NCBI GenBank assembly: GCA_030141605.1
Contig: JAQGDQ010000053.1
Location: 741,981 to 805,980 of the forward strand
Source: Tubiluchus corallicola
Taxonomy: Eukaryota > Priapulida > Priapulimorpha > Priapulimorphida > Tubiluchidae
DNA length: 64,000 nt
Reading direction: 5' to 3'
Shown here: positions 1-11,449 of the stretch, one piece after another
Layout: every line of letters begins with the position of its first letter
How positions within the stretch are numbered: the stretch's first letter is position 1
Notes under the pieces: model-generated
Database searches by the model: none
Told to the model about the DNA's origin: nothing
The model's input: only the letters and a program-made list of their open reading frames with translations
Position numbers and translations under genes: made by a program

Positions 1-905
1 GCAAGGCTCTGAAAATAAACACTGGTGCTGTTGTCATTTGGCCAGAAAATTAATATGTACGCCAATAAAATGCTTATAGCAAAAATGTTAGCGAAATTTC
101 CAGAAAAGATTGCATCATTACTGAATGTGCACTGCAGTCTGCTGTGTTGTGACATTTTTTTCTTCCCTATGACTTTGAATGATACCACACGAATTAAAAC
201 TGCTTTTGAAGTGACATGATAAAAATGCTTTTGATGAAAATGGTGGTATTCATGGTGGTGGTAGTTAACAGCAGCAGTGGTGGCGGCAGTGTAAATTATG
301 GGGGGGGGGGGGGTGACAACAGTATGGTGATGGTTCTGATGGTGATGTTGCAAAAGTTGCAGTAATCTGTAGCAGTAACAACTTTTCCCTTAAAATATTC
401 CCCTATACCACCTAGCATGGCGATACAAATTATAGGACAGTAAAGATGTTAAGTGAGCTGAGCTTGTTTGCTTTTCATGGACGACTAAACAACAGCATGA
501 AATTTCACATGAATGATACCGTTGTCCGAGAAGAACATTGGACTGTAAAAGATATGGCACTATGCCACTATATACCATTATAGCATACTAGTACATAGTA
601 TATACCATATATACTTTTTTGATATTTTACTATGCAGTGTAAAAAAACGTTCTAGCAGTACTTCGTGAAGGTCTTGGAGAGAGATCTATAGCTGTTTGGA
701 AAAAGGAAGAACAGGAAGAAATTGCAATGAAAAGTCCCAATGTTGATTCTACTTTATTTGATTTTTTTGTTACTTAATAACTTTTTTAACTTTTTATAAA
801 CTATCAAATATTTATGATAAATGAATTTTGATAGACGTATCTAGAATTTAGTTTTATTTGCCAAATTCAAGTCATTTGTTATGCTATTGTTTTATTATAT
901 TTTAG
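1..905. other. Intron or upstream sequence of the ZFYVE26-like gene, no supported exon
   Basis: The exon at 906 begins in phase 0 behind a splice acceptor, so the preceding exon of the same gene must lie to the left. I could not find it here or convince myself it is inside the window. The stretch holds imperfect GTG/ATG/GCA triplet-rich low-complexity sequence at about 236-350, including a run of about 13 G near 300-313. A short exon-like reading frame at about 640-775 follows an AG and ends in TAA; I do not recognise it (see findings). Confidence 0.5.
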
Positions 906-3900
906 GTTAAAGGTTTGTTAGTGGATGGGCAAATTTACAATGAATGCCTTTATTATCTTAAAACATATGGAACTCATCTTTCCCTTCTGGCTTTTTACAT
1001 GCGCCATGGTTGTATTCTGATGGCTTTACAATATTTGGTTGAACAAGTATGTGCACTTTTTGTACATTTAATTATGCGTAATAGTTGCATCTTTACTAAA
1101 CTCTATTACAAATGTTAATTATATTGTGTAGTTATATAATAAGAATTTTAAGCAGTTTAGTATTTTCACAGTTTAGTACCTGAGGTAGTTTAAAACAAAA
1201 ATGACATTTAGGATCTTAGTTTTTGGAAATTTCGCTTTTCTAGAACTGCTCAACTGAAATATTTATTGATGGTGTCTTCATTCCGTGCCTTGAGAAAGGT
1301 GATATAGTCAAACTGCAAGAGCAATTACGTGCAGATGATCCTACATTAGAAAAGTGGAGTACTTACTTGACTGCTACTTGTAAATACTTGGATAAAATGC
1401 AGTTGATTCACACTCTATACGATTTTCAACTATTCATGAAGGTAGTTTTTGTAGTTCTGTATGTTAGCGCTATTGTGTAATGTTGCTGGTAGATGTGTTA
1501 ATCATTATCAGTGTTTGTTTTTGTGCATGTGTGACTGTATAAGATTGTTTTAAACTGTAGCTATAAGATATTTTGCTGTTGCATAATGTAAACATACTAA
1601 AGCTTTGAATACCTGGAAGTGATACAGAAAATATCTAAAAACTAAATATCTAATTTTATTTTTTGAGAAGATACTTTACTGTATCATCTTCAGGCATTCA
1701 AAATTTTAGTAGAACATCTACTACTACGTTTACTTTTTAGAGGATGTCAAGTACTTTTAAAAGATGCTATCGAGTATCAACTTTTTGCAGTATATTCAGT
1801 ATGTTCAAATTCAGTAAAATGATTTTGTGATTTCAATAAACTAAAAATTTAATTTTTAATTGCATGTACACCTAATCTGTTGTAAATTTACATGACATGT
1901 TCAGTAAACTTTGTGTGTGATTCAAAAAATTCAGTCAATTTTGACTGCACAAAATTTCTATTTGTGCCTTGTATAAAAAAGTTTGCACCAAATTGACTGC
2001 AGTAGGTTTTGTCATTTGACGAAACATCTCAGCAGTGCGCTACCAGTGTACATATGTAAAACATCTGGAAGCTGGATGCCCAACACCTTTTTTGTAGCAC
2101 CAGGAATGACAGGTTAAATTTAACAGCAAATGAAATTAGAAACGGCTGTAAATAGCAAAGTACCCAATCAAATATTTATAAATACGCAGCAATGCAGGCA
2201 ATGGTGCCCGATAAAGAATCTGCAATATGCAATAATCAAGTACGCTATACTCAAAGCTATTGTGCTAGTTAAATAAATGATGAAATCTCGTTCATTTTTG
2301 TGAGTTTGCATTACTGGTGTGCACCCAATAAACCATGTTCACTATAATGGTGTTATTAATGCGTCTTTATTATGATATTTACTTCCTTTTGTGTTTACTC
2401 AATGGGGCTTTGATGTCTCTTTGCATACAAAATTTGCTTAAGATACATGTAAACGTGGGGCAAAGAAATATAGCAAAAAGTAAATGTGTAATATTTTGCT
2501 GTAAAAATATATTTATATGTCTTGATGCAAACAATGAGAAATTCCCATATTGTCTTATTTTATAGGATTACGTTCGAGCCGCTATTACTTGTATTCGATT
2601 CTACAGAACTGGTGCTAATTCATATACAGAACTGTACAGTCGACTGCCTCATCTTGCCAATGCAACACAGCACCTTGAAACTTATTTTAGAATTCAGAAA
2701 GATTCAAATAGGAATACTGGATCTGGCATGTACTGTGTGTGGGGAGAAGAAAGTAGTGAAGTTCGATTGACATTACCCAAGGGTGAAGTTCATAAGTACG
2801 TTTTGACTTCCATTTGTAACAGATAGAAACAATTTTTTGGGTACAGCAATAGTTACTATTATCGTCTTTGTCTTGTTGCGTAAGTTGACGAAAAGCCTAC
2901 CCATTGATTATTGTTACTATTGAATCTAGCTAAACTACAATGAAAGCTTTTTATTCATTGTAAAATCTGAACTTATTTATGCGAGTTTATTTATTTGTAT
3001 ATTTATTTATTTATTTAGTTGTATAATTTCCGTAGACATACTACTTTGGATTTCCGTAGACATACTAGTTTTTAATTTCCATTTGTTGTTCATGATGAAA
3101 CTCTAAGGATACATTCTTTTTATATTGCGGCATATATAGAGAAATATAAAATTTACCTTATTTACAGTTATCTCATGACAATAAGTTTACAAACTGAAGT
3201 CACCAAATTTCTACAACGATGTGAAAACTTAAGACCATCTGTAGCACAGTATTGGGAAGCTCCTTTACCTACTTTGTTTGGAAATGGCAAAGTTAAGATG
3301 GATGTAGCAATAGCAGTGATGATGGCTGGTAACAGTATTGATGATGGATTTGGGATTGCTTTCAGAATTATACAGGTAATATGACTTTGGTTAGGTAATA
3401 GATAGTGAAAACTCAGAAACGTCTTATATATTGTAGCAGTAGATCACACAATAAACTTTAAGGTTACTGCTAGATCACACAATAAACTTTAAGGTTACTG
3501 CTAGATCACACAATAAACTTTAGGGTTACTGCTAGTTCCATTCGTTTTAACATTTTCATTAGCTACTTATCAGCCCCTGATTTTTAATTTCTCTGCAGGA
3601 AAGTTGAATTTCTCGGGAAACTTTGTTGCTTGACATTAATGCTTAACAATGTTTTTTTTTGTAATTGTTGCCATAATTCTAGTGGTTCATATGACTTATT
3701 ATGTAGCTTTACTTTTGACTTACTGGAATTTTGTCTCAGTGACTAACAAAAGACGTACCATTGTACTTACACACTTAAGTCATTCTATCAGTTCTGTTTT
3801 TGCTTTACACAGTAAGTCGTCTAAAATGTCTTCTAACATCCTTATTTTGTAGGAATTTCGATTGAATTCAACAATTATCTACACACAAGTAGTGAAACGG

Positions 3901-6583
3901 TTAGCGAAAGCACACAAATATAAAGAAATACGACAGTTATTGTCTTGTGTGCAAGACTCTGGTTTGTCGGATAAGCAAAGTTATGATGAAGTCATTGGAG
4001 CCTGTATACGTGTCATTGCTGGAGAGCCTAGTGAGGTAATTACTAATTAGAACTTGCTATGTTAGTTAACAAATGTTAATAAAGTCTTCTAACACATCAA
4101 TACAACCAAAGTAAATTCAACCCTATCGCTATGTACGTACTTTTTAACAGGGCTGCATTGGTTTTTGCACATTTGACAATAACTTCTTGTGGTGTGTTAC
4201 TAAAACAGAATCTTGTAAATAAACAAATAGCCTATTGTTATTAAACACTAATATTGAATATTAGTTTTATTTATACACGTGCACACACACCCAAACAGAT
4301 AAGCACATACTTAGATTTAGAAGCCAATTTATGCAAAAGTCCATATTACTAATCCGTAAAAAATACAATTCTTTTATAAGAATGCACAACAAGTGACTAA
4401 ACACGTTTCACCAACTATCAACAAGCAGTTTTGCATGAAAACATACTATGTAGTACAGTATTATGGAATGCACCTGGGTTCAGATGCTGCTTAGCGTTAC
4501 TTGTTGCAAAGCAACCACAATCCCACGGCTGTTAAACTTTTCTACAATGTTTTTGCATGGCCATAGCAGTGAAATAAACAGACCTGGGTAACTGCACTTA
4601 GTGCTGAGCTCGGGGCGGCACTCTGCCGCCTTCCATCCTTTACAAGAAAAACATAGGCGGCAGTGTGCCGCCTTCTGTAGTGAAAGGATTAAACTGGTAA
4701 ACCTTGGCTCAAATAAAAAGTAAGTGAACATTTAACAACCCTTATTTTCATGTTATTTGACCAAACTTTTAAAAAGTCTAAAGCCATTAAGCTTAGCACA
4801 TTTAGTATTAACCCTAAATGCATTTTCATAAGTGGTATATGTTACGCTTGTGTTGCTTTTTTAGCTTTGTAAAAATACCATGTTTTTTTTGTTTTTCATT
4901 AAAATTACATGGGCATGAATAATTGTTAGAGAATATAGTAAGGTAAAAATTACTTTTTTGTTAAGCAACTTTAGACGAAGCTCTGCAGTTTGTATTTTCA
5001 TATTTCAATATTTTTTGTATTACAGAGCAAAGAAGTAGAAAGCTTTATCAAGATGCTGAAAATTGATACAAATAAGGTAATGATTAAAGCAAAGAATGAA
5101 ATCAAAATGTGATTTATTATAACTTTGGCATGTTTCTTTTTTTGATGTTCTGAAGTTACATAGTATTATTAACAAAAGTGGTTAAGTTATTGAATAATTG
5201 TGATTTCTTTACTTTTTAACAAGTTTTTTTGCAGTACTGTCTACATCTTTAAATAAATCTCGTAAGAGCTCATTTTTCCTGCTGATTATTGTTTTGTAAC
5301 TTACTATTATAGTATATGATTTAGACACTTTGTTATGCTTTTCAGATAAATGCTTATATACTATGCACAAAACTAAAGTCAGCCTATTTAATAGCTGTTA
5401 GAGGAGAAAGAGCTGATGATATTAAGAGAATTGCAGGTATGTAAATGCTTTGGTTTCTTTATTTAAAGGAAAACCAGTTCTCGAACAACATTCATTGTAT
5501 TTGAATGTACACATAAAAATATTGAAATTGCCAGATAATTTACATGCTTAAATTGCTCAAAGCAAAGTGAAATCATTTTCATCTCCCACCATATGAACTT
5601 CACTGTGAGCATATATGAAACAGATGTCGTAAGCTGGTGGACAGCACGAAGACACTTATAACATAAATTCTTCTATTTACTCTGAAATTTCGCTTTTCTA
5701 GCTGACTAAATCTTTGCATTAAACTGTTTATACAAAAATTAGTAGTCGGATCAATTTGCTATAACTTTAACATGCTTATATCGCTTTAGTCCACAAGATT
5801 GTACCTCAAAATGTGCAAGTGGTGCACAATGTAATTACTGATAAGCATGGAACGAGCTGTGAGCATACAGAAGTACTGTGCAATTTGCTTCATTTATAGA
5901 GTTCAGTTTTAGCTTGATAAATAATTATTCTATTACTCTGTCAGCGTTAACTAGCAGTGTTGGAAATCATTATGTTATCATCGGTAACTGGTTTTCATCA
6001 CACAGTGGGCAATTGGATTCATCACAAAGCAAAAACTATACTAATAATCTCTCGTTTGTAGTTTATAATAATTCTGTAGATGCAAAAGAAATTCGCTCAA
6101 GCACCTGGTGGGATAAGTGCTTATAATTTCGTTCAAAATGAGCATACCACACTTAGAATGATTGCGACTTTAATTTGATTTCACTAATCACATAAGGTAC
6201 AATTCAAATTTTATTGCTGAAACTTTCTAGAATTTTTTTCAAATATTAAAATAAGCTAAACTTCCTAAGAGACTTGGCTATAGGTTTTTTGAAGGTGTTG
6301 GATATTTGCCAATGTAAATTTAAAATTTAAAAGTGTAGAGTGTAGTTACAATTGATTTATCATTCAATTAGTCAAAGCAATCACTACGTCATTGCATCAG
6401 CAGTCAGTTGGTTTGTCATTTTCTGCTTATGTATTATAAGAACAATGATTTACAGGGGCTGCTGAAAGAGCAGGACACACAGCAGTGAAAAATATATGCA
6501 CAAAATGGCTAACAGCTTACCATGAGAGGCAAAAAGAACAATTTCAAGCTACAGAAATGACTAGTACCTATTCTAAACGCTGA
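906..6583 (+). CDS. ZFYVE26: ZFYVE26 (spastizin)-like protein, C-terminal 409 residues, 5' truncated by window edge
   Basis: Eight exons: 906-1046, 1244-1441, 2566-2795, 3168-3375, 3853-4035, 5026-5076, 5346-5436 and 6456-6583 (TGA). They total 1230 nt, in frame, all with GT-AG introns. The encoded tail follows human spastizin closely: YNECLYYLKTYGTHLSLL, LPTLFGNGKVKMDVA, DDGFGIAFRIIQ, EIRQLLSCVQDSGL and LKSAYLIAVRGERAD. Spastizin (about 2540 aa in human) is a large PI3P-binding FYVE protein that works with spatacsin and AP-5 in lysosome reformation and cytokinesis. Its loss causes hereditary spastic paraplegia 15. The FYVE finger lies upstream and is not in this window, so only the alpha-helical C-terminal region is seen. 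The C-terminus ends in a short basic tail after KWLTAYHERQ. Orthology rests on this C-terminal match alone, but it runs across all eight exons. Confidence 0.9.
1604..1702. repeat. Imperfect inverted repeat (hairpin) in ZFYVE26-like intron
   Basis: A left arm at 1604-1626 and a right arm at 1679-1702 are near reverse complements (TTTGAATACCTGG... against ...CAGGCATTCAAA), separated by about 52 AT-rich bases. It could be a small miniature inverted-repeat element or a chance hairpin. No target-site duplication was seen. Confidence 0.45.
3441..3533. repeat. Three tandem copies of a 31-bp unit in an intron
   Basis: The 31-bp unit starts AGATCACACAATAAACTTTA and is repeated head to tail at 3441-3471, 3472-3502 and 3503-3533. 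The first two copies are identical and the third differs by one base. There are no spacers, so this is a minisatellite and not a CRISPR array. It lies 65 bp after the donor of the exon ending at 3375. Confidence 0.9.
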
Positions 6584-6729
6584 AGATAAAATTCGTTTTT
6601 AACTTGCTTCAATGTGGTGTGTATTGTATTCAAGTGAATCAGGGTTAATTTTCAGTATATAAACCAAGTGTTTATTGAATTGAGCTAAAATCAAAATGCA
6701 AAATGTAACTGGTCTTTATTATTATTGTT

Positions 6730-6735
6730 ATTAAA
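6730..6735 (+). terminator. Candidate polyadenylation signal of the ZFYVE26-like gene
   Basis: ATTAAA lies about 150 bp after the TGA at 6581-6583. The motif is common in AT-rich DNA, so this is only a plausible 3' end. Confidence 0.3.
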
Positions 6736-8305
6736 GTGTGTTCCAATATGACAAATAGTGGATAGATGTTATTCATATGGGTTACCCCCCAGTTACTTGA
6801 ATAATTCAACCAACATACATACTGCAAATATCGAGTTTGTTAGTAGTCTGCTATATAATTAATTGTTATCTCTAAAATCTGTATTGAGTAGCATTGTGCT
6901 TCACGACTGTTGTAATTTGCTCTCTTCATTATCATAGACACTGCAAGCCATGATATCAATTGGTTGTGTAACTCCAGTGTTAGTTTTAAAAAATTGATTG
7001 TAAATATGTACATACATAACTTAATCATCAATAATTGAAGTTATGATGTGGTATAGTTTTCTATTTTTGTATTTTATGCAGGTAATGTATATAAAATATA
7101 GTATACTACCTCATCAGTTTTCGTAATATTCAGGACTAATGATAATGTGTACATACATAAATAACGAATTTCAAAAGACATCAAAGTTAAATAAAAAAAA
7201 ATCATTCTACAGTACTTTAGCTGATGTCTCCTATTGTTCTTAACATTAGTCTGCAAATACATCAACTTCAAGTAACTATGTAAGTTAATGCCAGAGAAAA
7301 TATATTGGTCAACAGATTATGAAAACTTCTGTTAGTGCTTATGTAAAGATTTATAAAAACTTACTTGGCTGAAGGGTGATAATTTAAAGTATAGTCAGTA
7401 TATGACGAATTAAAATTACTTATTACAGAATATTTCTACCTTCTCAATCTAATCAGTAACATATCAAATAACAGGCTAACTACTAACGTAAGCATCCAGT
7501 ATCATTTGCAGGTTATACATACTGTATCAGTTGTCTTATTTTTAACAAAAATTTTGTTAACTACAGTAGTTCTAGTTGCTAAATCCAGCATAATTCGTGA
7601 ATTAGTTCCTGGAAGCTATTATAAATGTTGTTAGTAAAAAATATCAAAATTTTATTACTCTAGCAGGAAATATGACAAAAATACTGAAACCTATAACATA
7701 AATCAGTGTAACGCATGTATGCAAATACAGAAATCAAAAATTGTTCAAAGCAATAGTAAAGGCAATAACGTGTTATAATAATACTGTGTTAAGAGGGGAC
7801 GATCAGGGAATTACGAAAAAGATCCCTAGGCAGAATCACACCAGATCATTTAGCAGCACTCTAATGAAGATTCTCTGTAACATAAATAATAGTTTGTGTA
7901 ATTGGGGTTAAGTTCTACGACATCAGATACCTACGTTCCAGCATCAATAGCTCTGAAAAATTGACTTATTTATGAAAGTACAGTAAATTATTGTCACTGA
8001 GCTTATTTCTGGTTACCTTTTATAGAGAGTAGATAAATTAATCTCATTTTCTTAACTGCTAACCAACCTTTAAAATGGCTGCAACTAATGTAAGTTCCAG
8101 ATCACTACAAAAAATATCAGCTTCGTAATAAGATAATGTGCAAACAAAAGAAATTTTAAAGCAAGGTTTGGAGCTGCATGTGAAAATTCGCTGATTTTAC
8201 CCTTTAACACAATAACTACACACAACTTTTGACTGTAAATTACAAGCAAATGAAATCTTAAACTATTTGACATTACTCAATTCGACATTAATTTGGTAAG
8301 TCTAG

Positions 8306-8311
8306 TTTAAT
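8306..8311 (-). terminator. Candidate polyadenylation signal of MSH2
   Basis: On the minus strand this reads ATTAAA, about 160 bp downstream of the MSH2 stop codon. No AATAAA is nearer. There is no poly(A) tract next to the stop, which matters for the retrocopy question. Confidence 0.25.
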
Positions 8312-8473
8312 GCACCGAGCTAGAAATTCAGATATATTTTAAACAAGGTTTTTACAAATTAGAGTATATCAGCATTATATAAGAATAACTGCACAAACTT
8401 GTTGAAGTGTAACAAAAATACTTTAAATTCAAAAGAAAACACTGAATATAAACTATTGAAAGCAGCTAAAGTT

Positions 8474-11272
8474 TCAATGTATTCCTTCCATTTTATTTAA
8501 CCATCGAGCAGCCAAGTTTTTGATGTACGAATTTTCCTGTTGCACAATATCTTGTTTTAGTTGCTCAAACTCAGATTGCAGTTGATCATCTGTTTTTCCT
8601 TCAACAGATAACTCCTTGACTTTGGTCAGAAATTCTTTGATTAACAGTTCCCCTTCTTTTTTCGCTATGTTTTCATCTTTCTCTACATCTGCATTAGTGT
8701 CACTACTACTAGGACTTTCATAATCTTCTAGTTCATCTGCCTTTCTTTTGGCAAACTGAATGACATGTTTTGGAAAATAAGCTAGCTCGGCGACGTGTAT
8801 ACCAAAACTTTGGTCACACACTCCAGGCTTAACTTTATAAAGCAAAGTAAATGTCTCATCTGATGTTAGTGCAGTTACATGCAAATTGTTAACACATGGA
8901 ACTTCTTCGGCTAATGCTGTGAGCTCATGAAAATGTGTTGCAAACATTGTAAAACATTGAATTTGTTTTGCAATATACTCTGATATACCCCAAGCCAAGC
9001 CAAAGCCATCATAGGTCGATGTTCCTCTGCCAAGCTCATCTATAATAATTAGCGAGTCTTTTGTAGCAGCTCTAAGTATCGATGCTGTTTCCACCATTTC
9101 TGACATAAACGTTGACACTCCTTTAAGTTGGCTATCTCCTGCACCTACACGTGCCATAATTGCATCTACAATAGAAATTTCAGCAGATGTGCATGGAACA
9201 TAACAACCAAGTTGTGCGAGTAAAACAACAGTGCCAACTGACCTGATGTAGGTAGACTTTCCACCCATGTTAGGACCAGTTATAATATGAAACATGTGCG
9301 TGTTTCTGTCAAAATCTATACTGTTTGGAATAAAAGCTACATCATCTTGCATTTCCACACATGGATGACGTGCGTCCTTTAGTGTTAAAATACCCGAGCC
9401 TTTTTCTAATATTGTTGGTCGAACATAAGCTGATGGTGCACTTACAGCTGCATGAGCAAAACTAACCAAAACATCCAACTGTGCTAGAATATCATTCATC
9501 TGCACCATAGGATCTGCATATCCAGCAGCTATTTCTACAATTTCTGAAACCAAGGCTTTCTGTTGTATTGTGTAATCATTTTTTGTTTGCATCCAGTCTT
9601 CATTCAGTTTACGCAGTAATGATGTGTTAAATCGAACTCCACTGTTCTTCGTGTCAATTATTGAGTAGTTTCTATTATTACGGAGGACTTTCTCATCTTT
9701 CCTTGTAACTCTGAATGAATAGCCCAGCTGGTGACTGCTCTCTAACTTGATGTTTTTGTGTGCCTCTAAACCCAAGTCTGTTGCTGCCTTCTTCAGCAAT
9801 ACTTTCATTTCATCTTCCAATTCGTCTAATTTGTCCCTCAAGGTTTGTAAATCTTCATCAAAATCTGGACGAATTAGATATTCATGATTTTCAATTTGCT
9901 TCAAATCTAAAGTCGTTTCGATCATGTCCTGAAATTTGGCGAAATCCGTTAATAACTCTTTCAAAGGGTTAGTGTAAATTTCCATCAGTAACTGCCTGTT
10001 TGATCCAGAGTGTTTCTGTAGCACCTCCAAAAGCAAAGGCGCCCGTGCAACAGCTGTGTAAATCTTGTAACAATCTTGTAAAGTTGCATGTTTTTTCCGA
10101 AATTTTTTTGTAAGTCGCTGAAAATCTGGTATTTTACGCAGATGGTCTTGTTCTAGCGACTGTCGCAGCTCAACATCTTCAATGAAGGCTGTAACTATGT
10201 TCAGTCGCTCTTCAATTTTATTTTTGTCTATCAGTGGCTGTTTGATCCATTCTGCTAAAAGTCGGCGACCTTGCGCTGTTTTGCAATAATCTAAAAGACC
10301 TAATATACTAGTAAACTTGTTACTCAATTCATCAGCAGTTGGAAGCAAATTAAGCGCTCTCAGTGCTGCAGCATCCAATCTCACGTATTGGCCAATATCA
10401 AATAAATGCAAACTATATGCACCAAAATTTTCTTCATTTTGCATAAGTTCCAAATATTTTATCAATGCTGCAATACCGCACATTGCCACTCGTTTTTCTT
10501 GCTCTAGCAAGATACTACTATTAGTCTGTTCGCCTTTCTTAAATTTTAGCAGTCTATTTAAATCCTGTGCATTGTCTTTATCATTAAAACAGCCCTTTTT
10601 TTGGCATGTTACCAAAACACCACTTCTCTCCAAAACTTGTTTAATAGACACATACTGTTGTGTGCTGTCGCTTGGAAGCAAACATTCTTTTGGATCAAGT
10701 TGAATAATTAGTGCTTCAAAGTTACAGTACTTTTCATTGTCCACAAATTCGCACACACCCATTCGTTTCAATGTTGCGTCAACATATCCAACACCAACTG
10801 TTGTTTGACCATTTATTACCAATATTTTTACTGCAGCTATGTTTGCAGAATCCGACATATCACTATTAGCAAACAGCACATCTTCAAACTGAGACAGGTT
10901 ACCCGGAGATGCTTTAAATTCCACTGACCAATCATTTTGTTTCCCCGAACCTTTATTTTTATACAGCTCTACTCTGTATTGCCGAATGAGCAATAACTCC
11001 CTCACAAGTTGCTCAAACTGAGATTTATTTACTACTAAAGATTCCACTTGTTGGCTTTCTCTGTTTTTTCCGAGATATTTAACTCGGACCATCGACTTGT
11101 ATATTTCTTTTGCAACAAACACTGCATCCTCTCCATGAACTGTGTAATAATCGCTCCTATCAAAAATTCGGATAGTGGTACTTGGCTTTTCCGGTAATTT
11201 TCTATAAAATGTAAGAAATCCATCTGTAACTGAAACATCCAAATCAACTGAAATTTTATTATCACCAGCCAT
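8474..11272 (-). CDS. MSH2: DNA mismatch repair protein MSH2, complete and intronless
   Basis: One reading frame of 932 codons, against 934 in human, runs from ATG at 11272 with no intron and no frameshift. MSH2 pairs with MSH6 (or MSH3) to form MutS-alpha or MutS-beta, which recognises base mismatches and small loops in nuclear DNA. Visible features are the N-terminal mismatch-binding and connector domains (roughly 1-300), the lever/clamp (about 300-620) and the ABC-type ATPase. In the ATPase the Walker [10 protein letters not shown] is at 666-674, and the Walker [21 protein letters not shown] has D745/E746. [10 protein letters not shown] motif and the C-terminal helix region follow. All catalytic motifs are intact, so the gene looks functional. 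The start is well placed: the N-terminus ([12 protein letters not shown]...FLTFYRKLP) aligns with the animal family from the first residues. The lack of introns is odd, because every other gene in the window is finely split and human MSH2 has 16 exons. Confidence 0.97.
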   Translation of the reverse strand: MAGDNKISVDLDVSVTDGFLTFYRKLPEKPSTTIRIFDRSDYYTVHGEDAVFVAKEIYKSMVRVKYLGKNRESQQVESLVVNKSQFEQLVRELLLIRQYRVELYKNKGSGKQNDWSVEFKASPGNLSQFEDVLFANSDMSDSANIAAVKILVINGQTTVGVGYVDATLKRMGVCEFVDNEKYCNFEALIIQLDPKECLLPSDSTQQYVSIKQVLERSGVLVTCQKKGCFNDKDNAQDLNRLLKFKKGEQTNSSILLEQEKRVAMCGIAALIKYLELMQNEENFGAYSLHLFDIGQYVRLDAAALRALNLLPTADELSNKFTSILGLLDYCKTAQGRRLLAEWIKQPLIDKNKIEERLNIVTAFIEDVELRQSLEQDHLRKIPDFQRLTKKFRKKHATLQDCYKIYTAVARAPLLLEVLQKHSGSNRQLLMEIYTNPLKELLTDFAKFQDMIETTLDLKQIENHEYLIRPDFDEDLQTLRDKLDELEDEMKVLLKKAATDLGLEAHKNIKLESSHQLGYSFRVTRKDEKVLRNNRNYSIIDTKNSGVRFNTSLLRKLNEDWMQTKNDYTIQQKALVSEIVEIAAGYADPMVQMNDILAQLDVLVSFAHAAVSAPSAYVRPTILEKGSGILTLKDARHPCVEMQDDVAFIPNSIDFDRNTHMFHIITGPNMGGKSTYIRSVGTVVLLAQLGCYVPCTSAEISIVDAIMARVGAGDSQLKGVSTFMSEMVETASILRAATKDSLIIIDELGRGTSTYDGFGLAWGISEYIAKQIQCFTMFATHFHELTALAEEVPCVNNLHVTALTSDETFTLLYKVKPGVCDQSFGIHVAELAYFPKHVIQFAKRKADELEDYESPSSSDTNADVEKDENIAKKEGELLIKEFLTKVKELSVEGKTDDQLQSEFEQLKQDIVQQENSYIKNLAARWLNKMEGIH

Positions 11273-11286
11273 GCTGTTTATGGTAT

Positions 11287-11294
11287 TTTCGCGC
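11287..11294. promoter_or_regulatory. E2F-type site in the MSH2 promoter or 5' UTR
   Basis: TTTCGCGC, an exact match to the E2F consensus TTTSGCGC, lies 15 bp upstream of the MSH2 start codon. A CRE-like TGATGTCAT lies about 20 bp further on. GC-rich octamers are rare in this AT-rich window. Mammalian mismatch-repair genes are known E2F targets, so S-phase control is a reasonable inference. Confidence 0.5.
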
Positions 11295-11449
11295 GTTTTA
11301 GCTGCGCCGATGATGTCATTTATTTATTTTCACTTTACATTTATTGCACACACTCAACGTGATCATAAGTTGAGAAGATTTCTCTTGCAGTAACATGCAA
11401 CAACTGTTGATAGACCAAAGAAGCCATTAAACTGAACACAGTTTATGCA

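Larger units (their letters stand above)
6584..8473. other. Convergent intergenic spacer between the ZFYVE26-like gene and MSH2
   Basis: This AT-rich sequence between two convergent genes has no reading frame longer than about 65 codons. It must hold the 3' untranslated regions of both genes. I see no RNA gene or recognisable mobile element. Confidence 0.5.

Noticed and set aside
3441-3533. Possible CRISPR array
   Set aside because: The three 31-bp units abut directly without spacers and sit in an animal gene intron.
10317-10703. 128-codon plus-strand frame
   Set aside because: Antisense shadow of the MSH2 coding sequence, which is clearly the real gene by motif content.
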